In this document: positions 54,720 through 63,301 of the stretch, in pieces | Layout: each line of letters opens with the position of its first letter | Position numbering within the stretch: the first letter of the stretch is position 1 | NCBI GenBank assembly: GCA_009861545.1 | Contig: VXME01000003.1 | Span: forward strand, 28,058-92,057 | Length of the DNA: 64,000 nt | Reading direction: 5' to 3' | Source of the DNA: Acidobacteriota bacterium | Lineage (GTDB): Bacteria; Acidobacteriota; Vicinamibacteria; Vicinamibacterales; UBA8438 | The notes under the pieces: generated by a model | Database searches by the model: none | Seen by the model: only the letters and a program-made list of their open reading frames with translations | Told to the model about the DNA's origin: nothing | Made by a program: the position numbers and the translations under genes

Positions 54720-55982
54720 TCAGTCGACGATGGCGGCGTAGACGGCCGCCGTGAACGCTTCCCGGAATCCGTTGCCGTAGGCCGGCGACGCCGCCCCCAT
54801 GATGACGGTCACCATGTCCTCCACCGGGTCGATGAAGAAGCGGGTGCCGGACGAGCCGTCCCACCAGAACGTGCCCTCGCTGACCGGCAGGGGAGATGCG
54901 TCTCCGTCCATCACGACGCAGAAGCCGAGCGTCCAGCCGCGGCCGGGCTGCGGGTTGCCGAAGCCAATCGGCAGCAGGGCGTCGGGCACGCGGTTGACGG
55001 TCATCAGCGCCACGGTGGACGGCTGCAGGATTCGGACGCCGTCGAGCTCGCCGTCATTGAGAAACATCTGAGAGAACCGCAGGTAGTCGCGCACGGTCGA
55101 GACGAGCCCGACGCCGCCCTCGATCAGCGCCGGCTGCTCGGTGAAGGGCACGACCTCGATGGCGTACGGGCGCAGCTCACCGTCCGGCCCGGGCCGGTAG
55201 GCGGGGCCGAAGCGGTCGCCGCGGGAGGGGTCGACCCGAAAGACGGTGTCGGTCATCCCGAGCGGCTCGAACACGCGCTCCCGGAGGAACTCGTCGAAGG
55301 GCATGCCGGACCAGACCTCGACCAGCCGGCCGAGGATGGTGGTGGATACGCCGTAGCGCCAGCGTGTTCCGGGATCCTCGAACAGCGGCACCCGCGCGGC
55401 GTTGTCCACCATCTGCGGCAGCGTGATCGAGCGCAGCCGCACCTGCTCGGCGCGATAGATGGCGGATCCGCGGCTACCCAGACCGGAGGTGTGCAGCAGG
55501 AGGTGCTCGACGGTCATCTCGGCGGCCCGCGGGCGGGTCGCCGCCATGTCGGGGTCGGATGCATCCGTGAAGACGCGCTGGTCCGCGAACTCCGGCAGGT
55601 ACAGGGAGACGGGGTCCTCGAGCTCGAAGCGGTCCTCCTCCCACAGGATCATCGCGGCCAGGCTCGTGATGGGGCGCGTCATGGAATAAAGGCGGAAGAG
55701 GGCGTCGTCGCGCATAGCGAGGCCGCGTTCGCGGTCGAGCGCGCCGAGCGCTTCGAGATAGACCAGCCGGCCGCGCCTGACCACGCCGGCCACGACGCCC
55801 GCGACGTCGCCCGCCTCGACGTGGGCCCGGAGGCGGGCGGTTGCCTCTTCCAGCCGCTCGGCAGAGAGTCCCACGGCTGCGGGCGCGGCCCGCGGCAACC
55901 CCTGCGCGCTTGCGGGGGGCGGGACGCTCCCGGCCGCGACCGCGGCGAGACAGACGGCGACGAGGGTGAGCCTGCAGGTCAT
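54720..55982 (-). CDS. Serine hydrolase, class C beta-lactamase family, with SxxR in place of SxxK
   Basis: The 420-aa protein has a signal peptide (residues about 3-26, PASAQG). The family core includes FRLYSMTRPITSLA, VEHLLLHTSGLG, RWRYGVSTTILGRLVEV and a C-terminal WDGSSGTRFFIDP. In EstB-like esterases and class C enzymes the first block is SxxK. Here the lysine is Arg (codon CGC), while the Tyr of YGVS and the other blocks are intact, so activity may be altered or lost. The ATG at 55982 begins the signal peptide. It converges with the lasso B1 gene. Confidence 0.85.
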   Translation of the reverse strand: MTCRLTLVAVCLAAVAAGSVPPPASAQGLPRAAPAAVGLSAERLEEATARLRAHVEAGDVAGVVAGVVRRGRLVYLEALGALDRERGLAMRDDALFRLYSMTRPITSLAAMILWEEDRFELEDPVSLYLPEFADQRVFTDASDPDMAATRPRAAEMTVEHLLLHTSGLGSRGSAIYRAEQVRLRSITLPQMVDNAARVPLFEDPGTRWRYGVSTTILGRLVEVWSGMPFDEFLRERVFEPLGMTDTVFRVDPSRGDRFGPAYRPGPDGELRPYAIEVVPFTEQPALIEGGVGLVSTVRDYLRFSQMFLNDGELDGVRILQPSTVALMTVNRVPDALLPIGFGNPQPGRGWTLGFCVVMDGDASPLPVSEGTFWWDGSSGTRFFIDPVEDMVTVIMGAASPAYGNGFREAFTAAVYAAIVD

Positions 55983-56164
55983 GACGTTGCTCCTTCGCGG
56001 CCTGCCGGCAGGCCGCCCGCGTTCCGTGCACCATACCACCAGAAAAATCCGGTTCGGGCTTGCCTTACGCGACGGTCGATGGCAGTCTGTGCGCAGCGCA
56101 TTCGCCGGCGCGGTGCAGTGTGCCGCGAAGAAGTCTGTTCGAGGAGTCTGAGGAGGACCCTGAC

Positions 56165-57364
56165 ATGATGCGAAGACTGACCGTTTTGAGCCTGGGCGTC
56201 GTGGTGGCCGCCGGCTTGGTGTGGGGCGGGATCCAGAGCGGCGTGGTCGGGGCTCAGGGGATGATCCCGAACGCGCCGATGTTCGAGGTCGACCCGTTCT
56301 GGCCGAAGCCGCTGCCGAACAACTGGCTGCTCGGCTCGACTATCGGGGTCTCGGTCGACTCGGACGACCACGTCTGGATCGTGCACCGCGGCAACCTCGC
56401 GCCGAACGAGATTCCCGCCGCGCTCGATCCGCCGTTTGCGGAGGCCTGCTGCTTTGCGGCGCCCCCCATCCTGGAGTTCGACCAGGAGGGCAACCTGCTG
56501 CAGCACTGGGGCGGTCCCGGTGAAGGCTACGACTGGCCCGAGTCGAACCACGGCGTCTGGGTCGACGGCATGGACAACGTCTGGATCGGCGGCAACGGCG
56601 GCGATGACTCGCACGCCCTGAAGTTCAGCCACACCGGCGAGTTCCTGCTGCAGGTGGGCGAGGACGGTTTCGCCGAGCCCGACAGCAGCTCCAGGACGCG
56701 CTACCAGAAGGTGGCCAAGGTCACTTTCGACAACGAGGCGAACGAGGCGTACCTGGCCGACGGCTACGGCAACAAGCGCGTGGCGGTGGTGGACGGCACG
56801 ACCGGCGAGTTGAAGCGCTTCTGGGGCGCCTATGGCAACACGCCGAGCGACGACGAGCTGCCGCGCTACGACCTGGCCAACGCGCCGGCGCACGGCACGG
56901 TCAGCAAGGACAAGTCCGGCACGCCGCAGTTCCGGAACCCGGTGCACTGCGCCGACCCGACCAACGACGGCCTGGTCTATGCGTGCGACCGTCCCGGCAA
57001 CCGGGTGCAGGTGTTCACCAAGGCGGGCGAGTTCGTCGAGGAGATCTACCTCATGACGAAGACGCTCGGGGCCGGCGCGGTCTGGGATATCGCCTTCTCG
57101 ACCGACCCGGACCAGACCTTCGCCTACGTCGCAGACGGCATGAACGAGAAGGTCCACGTGCTGCGCCGCAAGCCGCTGGAGTACGTCTACAGCTTCGGCA
57201 GCGGCGGCCGCATGGCCGGTCAGTTCTACGGCAACCACAGCATCGCTGTCGACTCGATGGGCAACGTCTACACGACCGAGACCTACGAGGGCAAGCGCGT
57301 GCAGCGCTTCAAGTACAAGGGCATGGGCAACGCGAAGGGCGACGTCGGCGTCCCGCGCCCGTAG
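56165..57364 (+). CDS. Exported NHL-repeat beta-propeller protein
   Basis: The 399-aa protein has a signal peptide (residues 1-30, VVGAQG). NHL/6-bladed propeller blocks are VSVDSDDHVWIVHRG, GVWVDGMDNVWIGGNGGD, YACDRPGNRVQVFTKAGEFV and IAVDSMGNVYTTETYEGKRV. Many relatives are annotated as peptidyl-alpha-hydroxyglycine lyase-like, but no such activity can be inferred. A CCEACCFA-like Cys pair (EACCFAAPP) lies near residue 98. It has a GAGGAGGA ribosome site. Confidence 0.82.
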   Translation: MMRRLTVLSLGVVVAAGLVWGGIQSGVVGAQGMIPNAPMFEVDPFWPKPLPNNWLLGSTIGVSVDSDDHVWIVHRGNLAPNEIPAALDPPFAEACCFAAPPILEFDQEGNLLQHWGGPGEGYDWPESNHGVWVDGMDNVWIGGNGGDDSHALKFSHTGEFLLQVGEDGFAEPDSSSRTRYQKVAKVTFDNEANEAYLADGYGNKRVAVVDGTTGELKRFWGAYGNTPSDDELPRYDLANAPAHGTVSKDKSGTPQFRNPVHCADPTNDGLVYACDRPGNRVQVFTKAGEFVEEIYLMTKTLGAGAVWDIAFSTDPDQTFAYVADGMNEKVHVLRRKPLEYVYSFGSGGRMAGQFYGNHSIAVDSMGNVYTTETYEGKRVQRFKYKGMGNAKGDVGVPRP

Positions 57365-57393
57365 GCGTTCGGTTCGAAATCGTGATTCGGGGG

Positions 57394-57415
57394 GCCGGGG
57401 TCGCGCGATCCCGGC
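57394..57415 (+). terminator. Candidate intrinsic terminator after NHL gene
   Basis: An 8-bp stem (GCCGGGGT pairing with ATCCCGGC, one G-U) with a CGCGCG loop lies 30 nt after the stop, followed by TCTTCGTTTGT. Confidence 0.45.
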
Positions 57416-57474
57416 TCTTCGTTTGTACGGCCGGCGCTCCCCGTCCCGCGGCCGTTGTACGCGGTCGTTGCTTC

Positions 57475-57512
57475 GCCGGGGTGCGCGGGCCACGCCGGGG
57501 TGCGCGGGCCAC
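57475..57512. repeat. Perfect 19-bp tandem duplication
   Basis: Two abutting copies of GCCGGGGTGCGCGGGCCAC lie in the NHL-cytochrome intergenic region (57365-57629), which otherwise holds no recognisable gene. Confidence 0.85.
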
Positions 57513-57629
57513 GCGGGTTGCCTCCCCGGAGCGGGCCACGTACCATGTTCCGGGATCCTTGGAGCCCAGCCGTTGCCCTCGCCCGGGCAGCGCTCTCGCG
57601 CATCACGAATGCGCAGGTGAGGACACGAC

Positions 57630-58106
57630 ATGCGAACGACCTGTGGATTCTTGCTGGCCGGCGCCCTGCTCATCACCGGTTGTGCGGCGGAGGAGCCGGC
57701 GGGACCGCCGCTCGACATGCGCCATACCACCCGGGACTTGATGGCCGGCATGATCGACGCATCCGCCGACGCCCTCTGGGACGCGGTCGGCACCATCTGG
57801 GACGAGAACGGCGAGAACCACTGGGAGCCGGAGACCGAAGAGGACTGGCTCGCCGTGACCGGGGCCGCGATGACCCTCATCGAATCCGGCAACCTGCTGA
57901 TGCTCGGCAACCGCCCGCGCGACGACGAGCAATGGATGGTGTTCTCACAGGAGATGATCGACGCGGCGGCGGTGGCCCTGGAGGCCGCGCGGGCGGAGGA
58001 CCCGGAGGCCATCTTCGACAGCGGGGAAGTGGTCTACAACGCCTGCAACAACTGTCACAACATCTACTGGGTGGGGGACGAGCAGCGCGGCCGAACCATC
58101 CCGTGA
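57630..58106 (+). CDS. Cytochrome c'-like lipoprotein
   Basis: The 158-aa protein has a lipobox LITGC (Cys18). The domain is all-helical, and the heme motif CNNCH sits close to the C-terminus (Cys139, Cys142, His143), as in cytochromes c' and c556. It is likely a periplasmic electron carrier or gas-binding heme protein anchored in a membrane. It could accept electrons from quinoproteins, but no such partner is adjacent. Confidence 0.78.
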   Translation: MRTTCGFLLAGALLITGCAAEEPAGPPLDMRHTTRDLMAGMIDASADALWDAVGTIWDENGENHWEPETEEDWLAVTGAAMTLIESGNLLMLGNRPRDDEQWMVFSQEMIDAAAVALEAARAEDPEAIFDSGEVVYNACNNCHNIYWVGDEQRGRTIP

Positions 58107-58234
58107 GCCGCGCGCGGCCCGCGGCGCGCCCCCGAGGGGGTTGCGCCGCGACCCCGGACGGTTCGCGTTGGAGTCTCGCGGGCGCGAAGCTCCTCGTGCG
58201 GCGCAGGTTCAGCGGGCAGAAGTCCGGCAGCGCG

Positions 58235-58735
58235 TCAGCGTGAGAACGCGGCCCGCGGCAATTCGGCGATTTCCGGGCTCGCCTCTCGCTCGCAGAGCGC
58301 CTCGCGCATCTCGCCCGAATCGGAACCGGTCGCGCGCCGCGCCACGTTCAGCAGGTAGAGCCGGTAGGCGGCGGGATTGCGCCCCGGGTGTCCGCACAGC
58401 GCGACAGGATCCCCCGGTGCGAGCGCGTCCCCGGTCAGCCCGGCGCGCGAGAGCCGGTTGGCGGCCCGCCACTCCACGGCCCAGGTTCGAACGCGTCCGC
58501 CCTCGTCCACGACCCGCACGTGGAGCAGCGAATGCGGATTGCCGAACAGGAACGACTCGACCTCGCCGGCGAGGACGATCATCCGTTCCTCGTCGTAGAT
58601 CTCGCCGATGGCGTGGTGGCCGCCTTCGCCGCGTGCCGGCTCGGCGACTCCCGCAAGCTCGCGGCCGGCGTGCGCGTGGATTCCGGACGCTATGGTCAGG
58701 CAGGCGGCGATCAGAACGGGCAGTTTCCACTTCAT
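58235..58735 (-). CDS. DUF6152 secreted protein
   Basis: The 166-aa protein has a signal peptide (residues 1-22, GIHAHAG). The DUF6152 pattern is clear: IYDEERMIVLAGEVESFLF, GNPHSLLHVRVVDEGG, WAVEWRAANRLSRAGL and LAPGDPVALCGHPGRNP. Function is unknown; the family is common in Acidobacteriota and often near copper or redox genes. It is divergent from the two-component genes. ATG 58735 begins the signal peptide. Confidence 0.8.
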   Translation of the reverse strand: MKWKLPVLIAACLTIASGIHAHAGRELAGVAEPARGEGGHHAIGEIYDEERMIVLAGEVESFLFGNPHSLLHVRVVDEGGRVRTWAVEWRAANRLSRAGLTGDALAPGDPVALCGHPGRNPAAYRLYLLNVARRATGSDSGEMREALCEREASPEIAELPRAAFSR

Positions 58736-58906
58736 GGCCGTTCTCCACTGCGGACGACGCGGATTTTCCGTCGGTACCATCGCATCCTTGCACGCGAAGC
58801 GAAGCAAAGGCACCAGTTGACAATAATAGTAAGCCCGGAGCGGGTAAATCCTGAAGATCGTCTGAAATCTTTTCGTTACGGTGGGTGGGCCGATAAGCTG
58901 CTACGG

Positions 58907-59659
58907 ATGCCGTCCACCGCGAGCCTGCCGCGGCCCGGAATCGGCCTGCGTCCGCCGTCGCCGGCGCGCCCGTTGCGCGTGCTCGTGGTCGAGGACGAGC
59001 GCAAGGTGGCCGAAGCGCTCCGCCAGGGGCTCGCGGGCGAGGGCTACGACGTTGTCGTCGAGACCTCCGGCGAGGCGGCGTTCTTCCGCCTGACGACGGA
59101 CCGTTTCGACCTCATCCTGCTCGACCTGCGTCTGCCCGGCCGGGACGGCATCGAGGTCCTTTCGGCGGTACGGCGCCGCGGCCTGCAGACGCCGGTGGTG
59201 GTCCTGACGGCACGTGACACGCTGGAAGACCGCGTCGTTGGTCTCGACGCGGGCGCCGACGACTACGTCGTCAAGCCGTTCGCCTTCGCCGAGCTGCTCG
59301 CGCGCATTCGGGCGGTGGCCCGCCGGGGACGACCTGCCGAGGCCGAGCGATTGACCGTCGACACGCTGGTGATCGACTGCGCCGTCCACCGCGTGACCCG
59401 GGCCGGAAGGACGGTGGACTTGACGGCGAAGGAGTTCGACCTGCTGTTGCACCTGATGCGCCACGCGCGCCAGGTCGTGTCGCGCGACACCCTTGCCCGC
59501 GAGGTCTGGCGGGAGACCGCCCGCAGCACGACCCTCGACAACGTAATCGACGTGCACGTCTCGCGGCTGCGCCGGAAGATCGATGCGGATCAGCCGGTTC
59601 GTCTGATCCACACGGTACGGGGTGTCGGGTTCGTGCTGCGCGAGGCCGGGAACCCGTGA
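58907..59659 (+). CDS. OmpR-family response regulator (CusR/CopR-like)
   Basis: The 250-aa protein has a 20-residue Pro/Arg-rich N-terminal extension, then a receiver (VLVVEDERKVAEAL, phospho-acceptor near Asp73 in ILLDLRLPG, VVKPFAFAEL). The C-terminal winged helix (LTAKEFDLLLHLMRHARQVV, DVHVSRLRRKID) is typical of OmpR. The sequence is closest in feel to heavy-metal response regulators. GTGA overlap with the kinase gene. A later start inside the extension is possible. Confidence 0.87.
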   Translation: MPSTASLPRPGIGLRPPSPARPLRVLVVEDERKVAEALRQGLAGEGYDVVVETSGEAAFFRLTTDRFDLILLDLRLPGRDGIEVLSAVRRRGLQTPVVVLTARDTLEDRVVGLDAGADDYVVKPFAFAELLARIRAVARRGRPAEAERLTVDTLVIDCAVHRVTRAGRTVDLTAKEFDLLLHLMRHARQVVSRDTLAREVWRETARSTTLDNVIDVHVSRLRRKIDADQPVRLIHTVRGVGFVLREAGNP

Positions 59660-61074
59660 CCTTTCCCTGGTTGCCGCGCACGCTGCGCGTCCGGCTCACC
59701 CTGTGGCACGTGGCCATGATGGTGGTGGTGCTGGCCATCTACGCGGCGGTCGTGCTGCTGATCGTCACCCGCAACGCGTCGCGGGCGCTGGATGGGTTGC
59801 TGCGCAGCGATTTCCGGTGGGCCGCGGGCATGGCCGAGCAGGGCCCCGACGGATCCCTCACCTGGTTCGAGGGGGATCCGTGGAGCGAGGAGAGTCCCTG
59901 GCTGCAGGTATGGACCCTCGACGGAGCGCTGATCTACCGCACGGCCGTCGCCCGCCGGCTCCCGGTGCCGGAGAGCGAGGCGCTGCTCGACCGCGCCGAC
60001 GGCCGCATCGTCTCCGTCGCGAGCGAGCCGGCGCCGTTCCGGATACTGGGCACGCGGACCGTCATCGGCGGCGACCCGGTCGTCGTCCAGGTAGGCCGGT
60101 CCGAGGCACTGATGCGCCAGGAGGTGGGCGAGCTGGCGCTCGTGCTGCTGCTCGGGTTGCCCCTCAGCGTCGCCGCGGCCGGGCTCGGCGGCTATTACTT
60201 GGCGCGGGGCGCCCTCGAACCCATCGCGAGCATGATCAAGCGGGCACGCGCAATCACCGCGTCGCGGTTGGGCGAGCAACTGCCCATCGACAACCCCGAC
60301 GACGAGCTGGGCCGCCTGGCGACGGTGTTCAACGAGACGCTCGGCCGACTCGATTCCTCGTTCACCCAGATGCGCCGGTTCACCGCCAACGTGTCCCACG
60401 AGCTGCGGACGCCGCTGACGGCGATTCGCAGCGTCGGCGAGGTCGCCCTGCGCGAGCCGCGCGACACTTCGTCGTACCGCGCCGTGGTCGAGAGCATGCT
60501 GGAGGAGGCGGACAGGTTGAGCGGCCTCGTCGATCGGCTCCTGACCGTGTCGCGTGCGGACAGCGGCGATCGGGCCCGCGCCCGTGACGCAGTCGACCTG
60601 GCCGAGCTCGCCCACAACGTCGCCGGTCACCTGGGCGTGTTGGCGGAGGAGAAGGAGCAGGCGCTCGTCGTGGTGCGGGACGGCAGCCCGATCTGCCGCG
60701 GCGACCGGATCGTGCTGCGGCAGGCGTTGATCAATCTGGTCGACAACGCGATCAAGTACACGCCGGCCGGCGGCGAGATCCAGGTGCGGGCTTCGGCCTT
60801 GAACGGCAGCGCCGTCCTGGAAGTCACCGACACCGGTCCCGGCGTTCCCGAGCAGCATGCACCGTACCTGTTCGAGCGCCTGTATCGCGCGGCGGGACCC
60901 GATGCGACGGGAACCGGGGAGGATCTGCACGGCGACGATGGCGCGGGCCTCGGACTGGCGATTGCCCGCTGGGCCGTCGAAGCCAACCGCGGGCGACTCA
61001 GCTACGAGCGGGAAAGGCGTGGGAGCACCTTCCGGATCACGCTGCCGGCAGACGGGCGCGACGCCGGCGCTTGA
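59656..61074 (+). CDS. Sensor histidine kinase with HAMP domain
   Basis: The 472-aa protein has TM1 at about 15-37, a periplasmic sensor of about 120 aa and TM2 at about 158-185. HAMP and HisKA follow, with [10 protein letters not shown] (His248). The HATPase has LINLVDNAIKYTP and GAGLGLAIARW. The layout matches CusS/QseC-type kinases. The GTG start overlaps the regulator stop. The PepSY protein starts 66 nt downstream and is probably co-regulated. Confidence 0.9.
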   Translation: MTFPWLPRTLRVRLTLWHVAMMVVVLAIYAAVVLLIVTRNASRALDGLLRSDFRWAAGMAEQGPDGSLTWFEGDPWSEESPWLQVWTLDGALIYRTAVARRLPVPESEALLDRADGRIVSVASEPAPFRILGTRTVIGGDPVVVQVGRSEALMRQEVGELALVLLLGLPLSVAAAGLGGYYLARGALEPIASMIKRARAITASRLGEQLPIDNPDDELGRLATVFNETLGRLDSSFTQMRRFTANVSHELRTPLTAIRSVGEVALREPRDTSSYRAVVESMLEEADRLSGLVDRLLTVSRADSGDRARARDAVDLAELAHNVAGHLGVLAEEKEQALVVVRDGSPICRGDRIVLRQALINLVDNAIKYTPAGGEIQVRASALNGSAVLEVTDTGPGVPEQHAPYLFERLYRAAGPDATGTGEDLHGDDGAGLGLAIARWAVEANRGRLSYERERRGSTFRITLPADGRDAGA

Positions 61075-61140
61075 CCCGCATCAGCGGATCTTCAGAGCCC
61101 TGCAGCATGCAAGTCGCCGAGATCCCGGATCAGGAGCAAC

Positions 61141-62769
61141 GTGGCGAGTAACGAATCGCGGCGTGGGCTACAGACAGTGGTACGCTGGCTGATCCTGATC
61201 CACCGCTACCTGGGCATTCCCCTCAGCGCCCTCTTCGTGGTCTGGTTCGCCTCCGGCATCGTGATGATGTACACGGGAGACATGCCGCGCCTGACGCCGG
61301 AGCTGCGGCTCGAACGGCTGCCCGCGCTGGACTTCGATCGCATCGTGCTGGCCCCGGCCGCGGCGGCCCGGCGGGCGTATGTGTCGCCGACCCCCCAGCG
61401 CGCCTCGCTGCTGACGGTCATGGACCGGCCGGCCTACCGGTTCGACGGCGTGACCGTGTTCGCCGACACCGGGGAGCGTCTCGGCGAGGTGGGGCCGACC
61501 GCGGCTGCCGCGGTCGCGGGTCGGTTCACCGGCCGCCCAGCCGGTGCCGTCGAGTACGCCGGCACGCTTGCGGAGCCCGATCAGTGGACGCTGGTCGAGC
61601 GGCGCCAGCTTCCGCTGCACAAGCTCGTAATCGACGACGATGCCGGCACCGAGCTCTACGTCTCGCCGCGGACGGCCGAGGTGGCGATGCTGACCACGCG
61701 GCGCAGTCGGGCGCTGGCGTGGATGGGCGCGATTCCGCACTGGATCTACTTCACCGCGCTGCGCACGAACCAGCCGCTCTGGTACGACATCGTGGTCTGG
61801 ACGTCGACCCTCGGCTGCCTGCTCGCCGTCATCGGGCTGGTGCTGGGCGTCACCCAGTTCCGCTGGCGTCTGCCGCGTGGAGACAACCGCTCCACGGGCG
61901 GTATCCGGTCGCGGATCCCGTACGCGGGCTGGATGCGCTGGCACTACCTGACGGGTGTCGTTTTCGGACTCGTCACCCTGACCTGGGTCTTCAGCGGCCT
62001 GCTGTCGATGGATCCCTACGCCTGGAACAACGCCAGCGGCCTCGACGTCCCGCGCCACGCATTGTCCGGCGGTCCGCTCGACCTCGCGAGCTTCGCGGCC
62101 GTGGACGGCGGGGCATGGGAGCGCGTCGCCGGCGGACAACCGGTCAAGGAGATCGAGCTGCTGCGCATCCAGGACAATCCCTACTACGCCGTACGCGTGG
62201 GAGCAGGACCTGAGGAGACGGCCGGCGTTTCGCCCGAACGCCGGGCGAACGTCGACGGAGACAGTGGGCTGTCGGGGCCGCTGCTTGTCGCGGCCGATAC
62301 GTTGGCGCTGCGCGAGGAGCCGTTCAGCACCGAGTCGCTGTTGAAGCGGTTGACGGCGGCGGTTCCGGGCGTGCCGGTGGTCGAGTCCGAGCTGCTGGCC
62401 GACTACGACGCCTACTACTACGCGCGCGGCTACTCGCGCGAACGCCAGGCGCCGTTGCCGGTGATGCGCGTCAAGTTCGGCGATCCCATGGAGACCTGGG
62501 TCTACGTCGATCCGGCACTCGGCCGGGTGGTCGCCCGCGAGCACCGGTTCACCCGCGTCGAGCGCTGGCTCTTCAACGGGCTGCACAGCCTCGACTTCGC
62601 GTTCTGGTACGATCGCCGGCCGCTATGGGACATCGGCGTGATCGCCCTGAGCCTCGGCGGCCTGGCGTCGAGCGGCATCGGCCTCTGGATCGGGTGCGGG
62701 CGTATCCGGCGCGCGCTCGGTCGCGGGCTGTCGCGGACTTCGGCCGTCCGCCGGCCGCGCTCGGGCTGA
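61141..62769 (+). CDS. PepSY-domain transmembrane protein
   Basis: The 542-aa protein has an N-terminal membrane helix (LILIHRYLGIPLSALFVVWFASG, about 17-40), further helices near 215-240, 265-290 and 495-520, and large periplasmic PepSY-like loops. HRYLG, LHK and GLHSLDF motifs resemble PiuB/PepSY-TM proteins, which are implicated in iron-siderophore reduction or envelope peptidase control. GTG start preceded by CAGGAG. Adjacent to the second two-component system. Confidence 0.82.
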   Translation: MASNESRRGLQTVVRWLILIHRYLGIPLSALFVVWFASGIVMMYTGDMPRLTPELRLERLPALDFDRIVLAPAAAARRAYVSPTPQRASLLTVMDRPAYRFDGVTVFADTGERLGEVGPTAAAAVAGRFTGRPAGAVEYAGTLAEPDQWTLVERRQLPLHKLVIDDDAGTELYVSPRTAEVAMLTTRRSRALAWMGAIPHWIYFTALRTNQPLWYDIVVWTSTLGCLLAVIGLVLGVTQFRWRLPRGDNRSTGGIRSRIPYAGWMRWHYLTGVVFGLVTLTWVFSGLLSMDPYAWNNASGLDVPRHALSGGPLDLASFAAVDGGAWERVAGGQPVKEIELLRIQDNPYYAVRVGAGPEETAGVSPERRANVDGDSGLSGPLLVAADTLALREEPFSTESLLKRLTAAVPGVPVVESELLADYDAYYYARGYSRERQAPLPVMRVKFGDPMETWVYVDPALGRVVAREHRFTRVERWLFNGLHSLDFAFWYDRRPLWDIGVIALSLGGLASSGIGLWIGCGRIRRALGRGLSRTSAVRRPRSG

Positions 62770-62867
62770 CGGGGCGCGAGCCGCGTGCCCACGCCGCGCC
62801 CTGCGGCCTCACTGATCTACGCGCGTCTGTCGCGGCCGCGTTTCCGCGGCCGGCAGCGGGACGACGA

Positions 62868-63287
62868 TCATCGCTGCATGACAATCACGGTGCCGGGTGT
62901 ATCTGCGGTGGTGACGAACAGGGTCGGGCGCGGCGTGTCGGCATCCGCCTCGACGTAGTTGAGGCGGAAGAAGTCCGGCTGCGCGACATAGATCGCCTCC
63001 CACAGCAGGCCGTCGTCATGGAGGAAGTCCAGGTGGCGGGGAGACATCGAGGCGTCGATCCGGATCTGCCCTTCGAAGGCGTTTCCGGCGGCGGTGAGCA
63101 GCTCGAAGCGGTCGTCCGTGATCGTGAGGACCCCGCCGACGATGACGTCGAACGGGCGGCCGCGCTGCTCGGCGGCGGCCACCGTCCACTCGCCCTGGAG
63201 CGTCTGGATGTCGTTCTCGCCCTGCGCCGACGAAAAACCGACGTTCAGGAGCAGGGAGATGATCAATGCGGGGAGCGTCTTCTGCAT
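62868..63287 (-). CDS. TIGR03067-like secreted small beta protein
   Basis: The 139-aa protein has a signal peptide (ALIISLLLNVGFSSAQ). The domain opens with LQGEWTVAAAEQRGRP and GGVLTITDDRFEL, matching the TIGR03067 lipocalin-like fold frequent in Planctomycetes and Acidobacteriota. The role is unknown. It lies 15 nt downstream of the DUF1501 gene on the same strand, so the two are probably co-transcribed. Confidence 0.72.
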   Translation of the reverse strand: MQKTLPALIISLLLNVGFSSAQGENDIQTLQGEWTVAAAEQRGRPFDVIVGGVLTITDDRFELLTAAGNAFEGQIRIDASMSPRHLDFLHDDGLLWEAIYVAQPDFFRLNYVEADADTPRPTLFVTTADTPGTVIVMQR

Positions 63288-63301
63288 GGGGGTCTCCAGG
63301 G

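Noticed and set aside
54720..55982. Serine hydrolase as a lasso-peptide isopeptidase or immunity gene
   Set aside because: Known lasso isopeptidases are S9-type alpha/beta hydrolases. This is a class C beta-lactamase fold on the opposite strand, so adjacency is probably accidental.
55979..58012. Long minus-strand open frame opposite the NHL gene
   Set aside because: It overlaps the NHL-repeat and cytochrome genes antisense, and its composition is typical of a shadow frame in GC-rich DNA.
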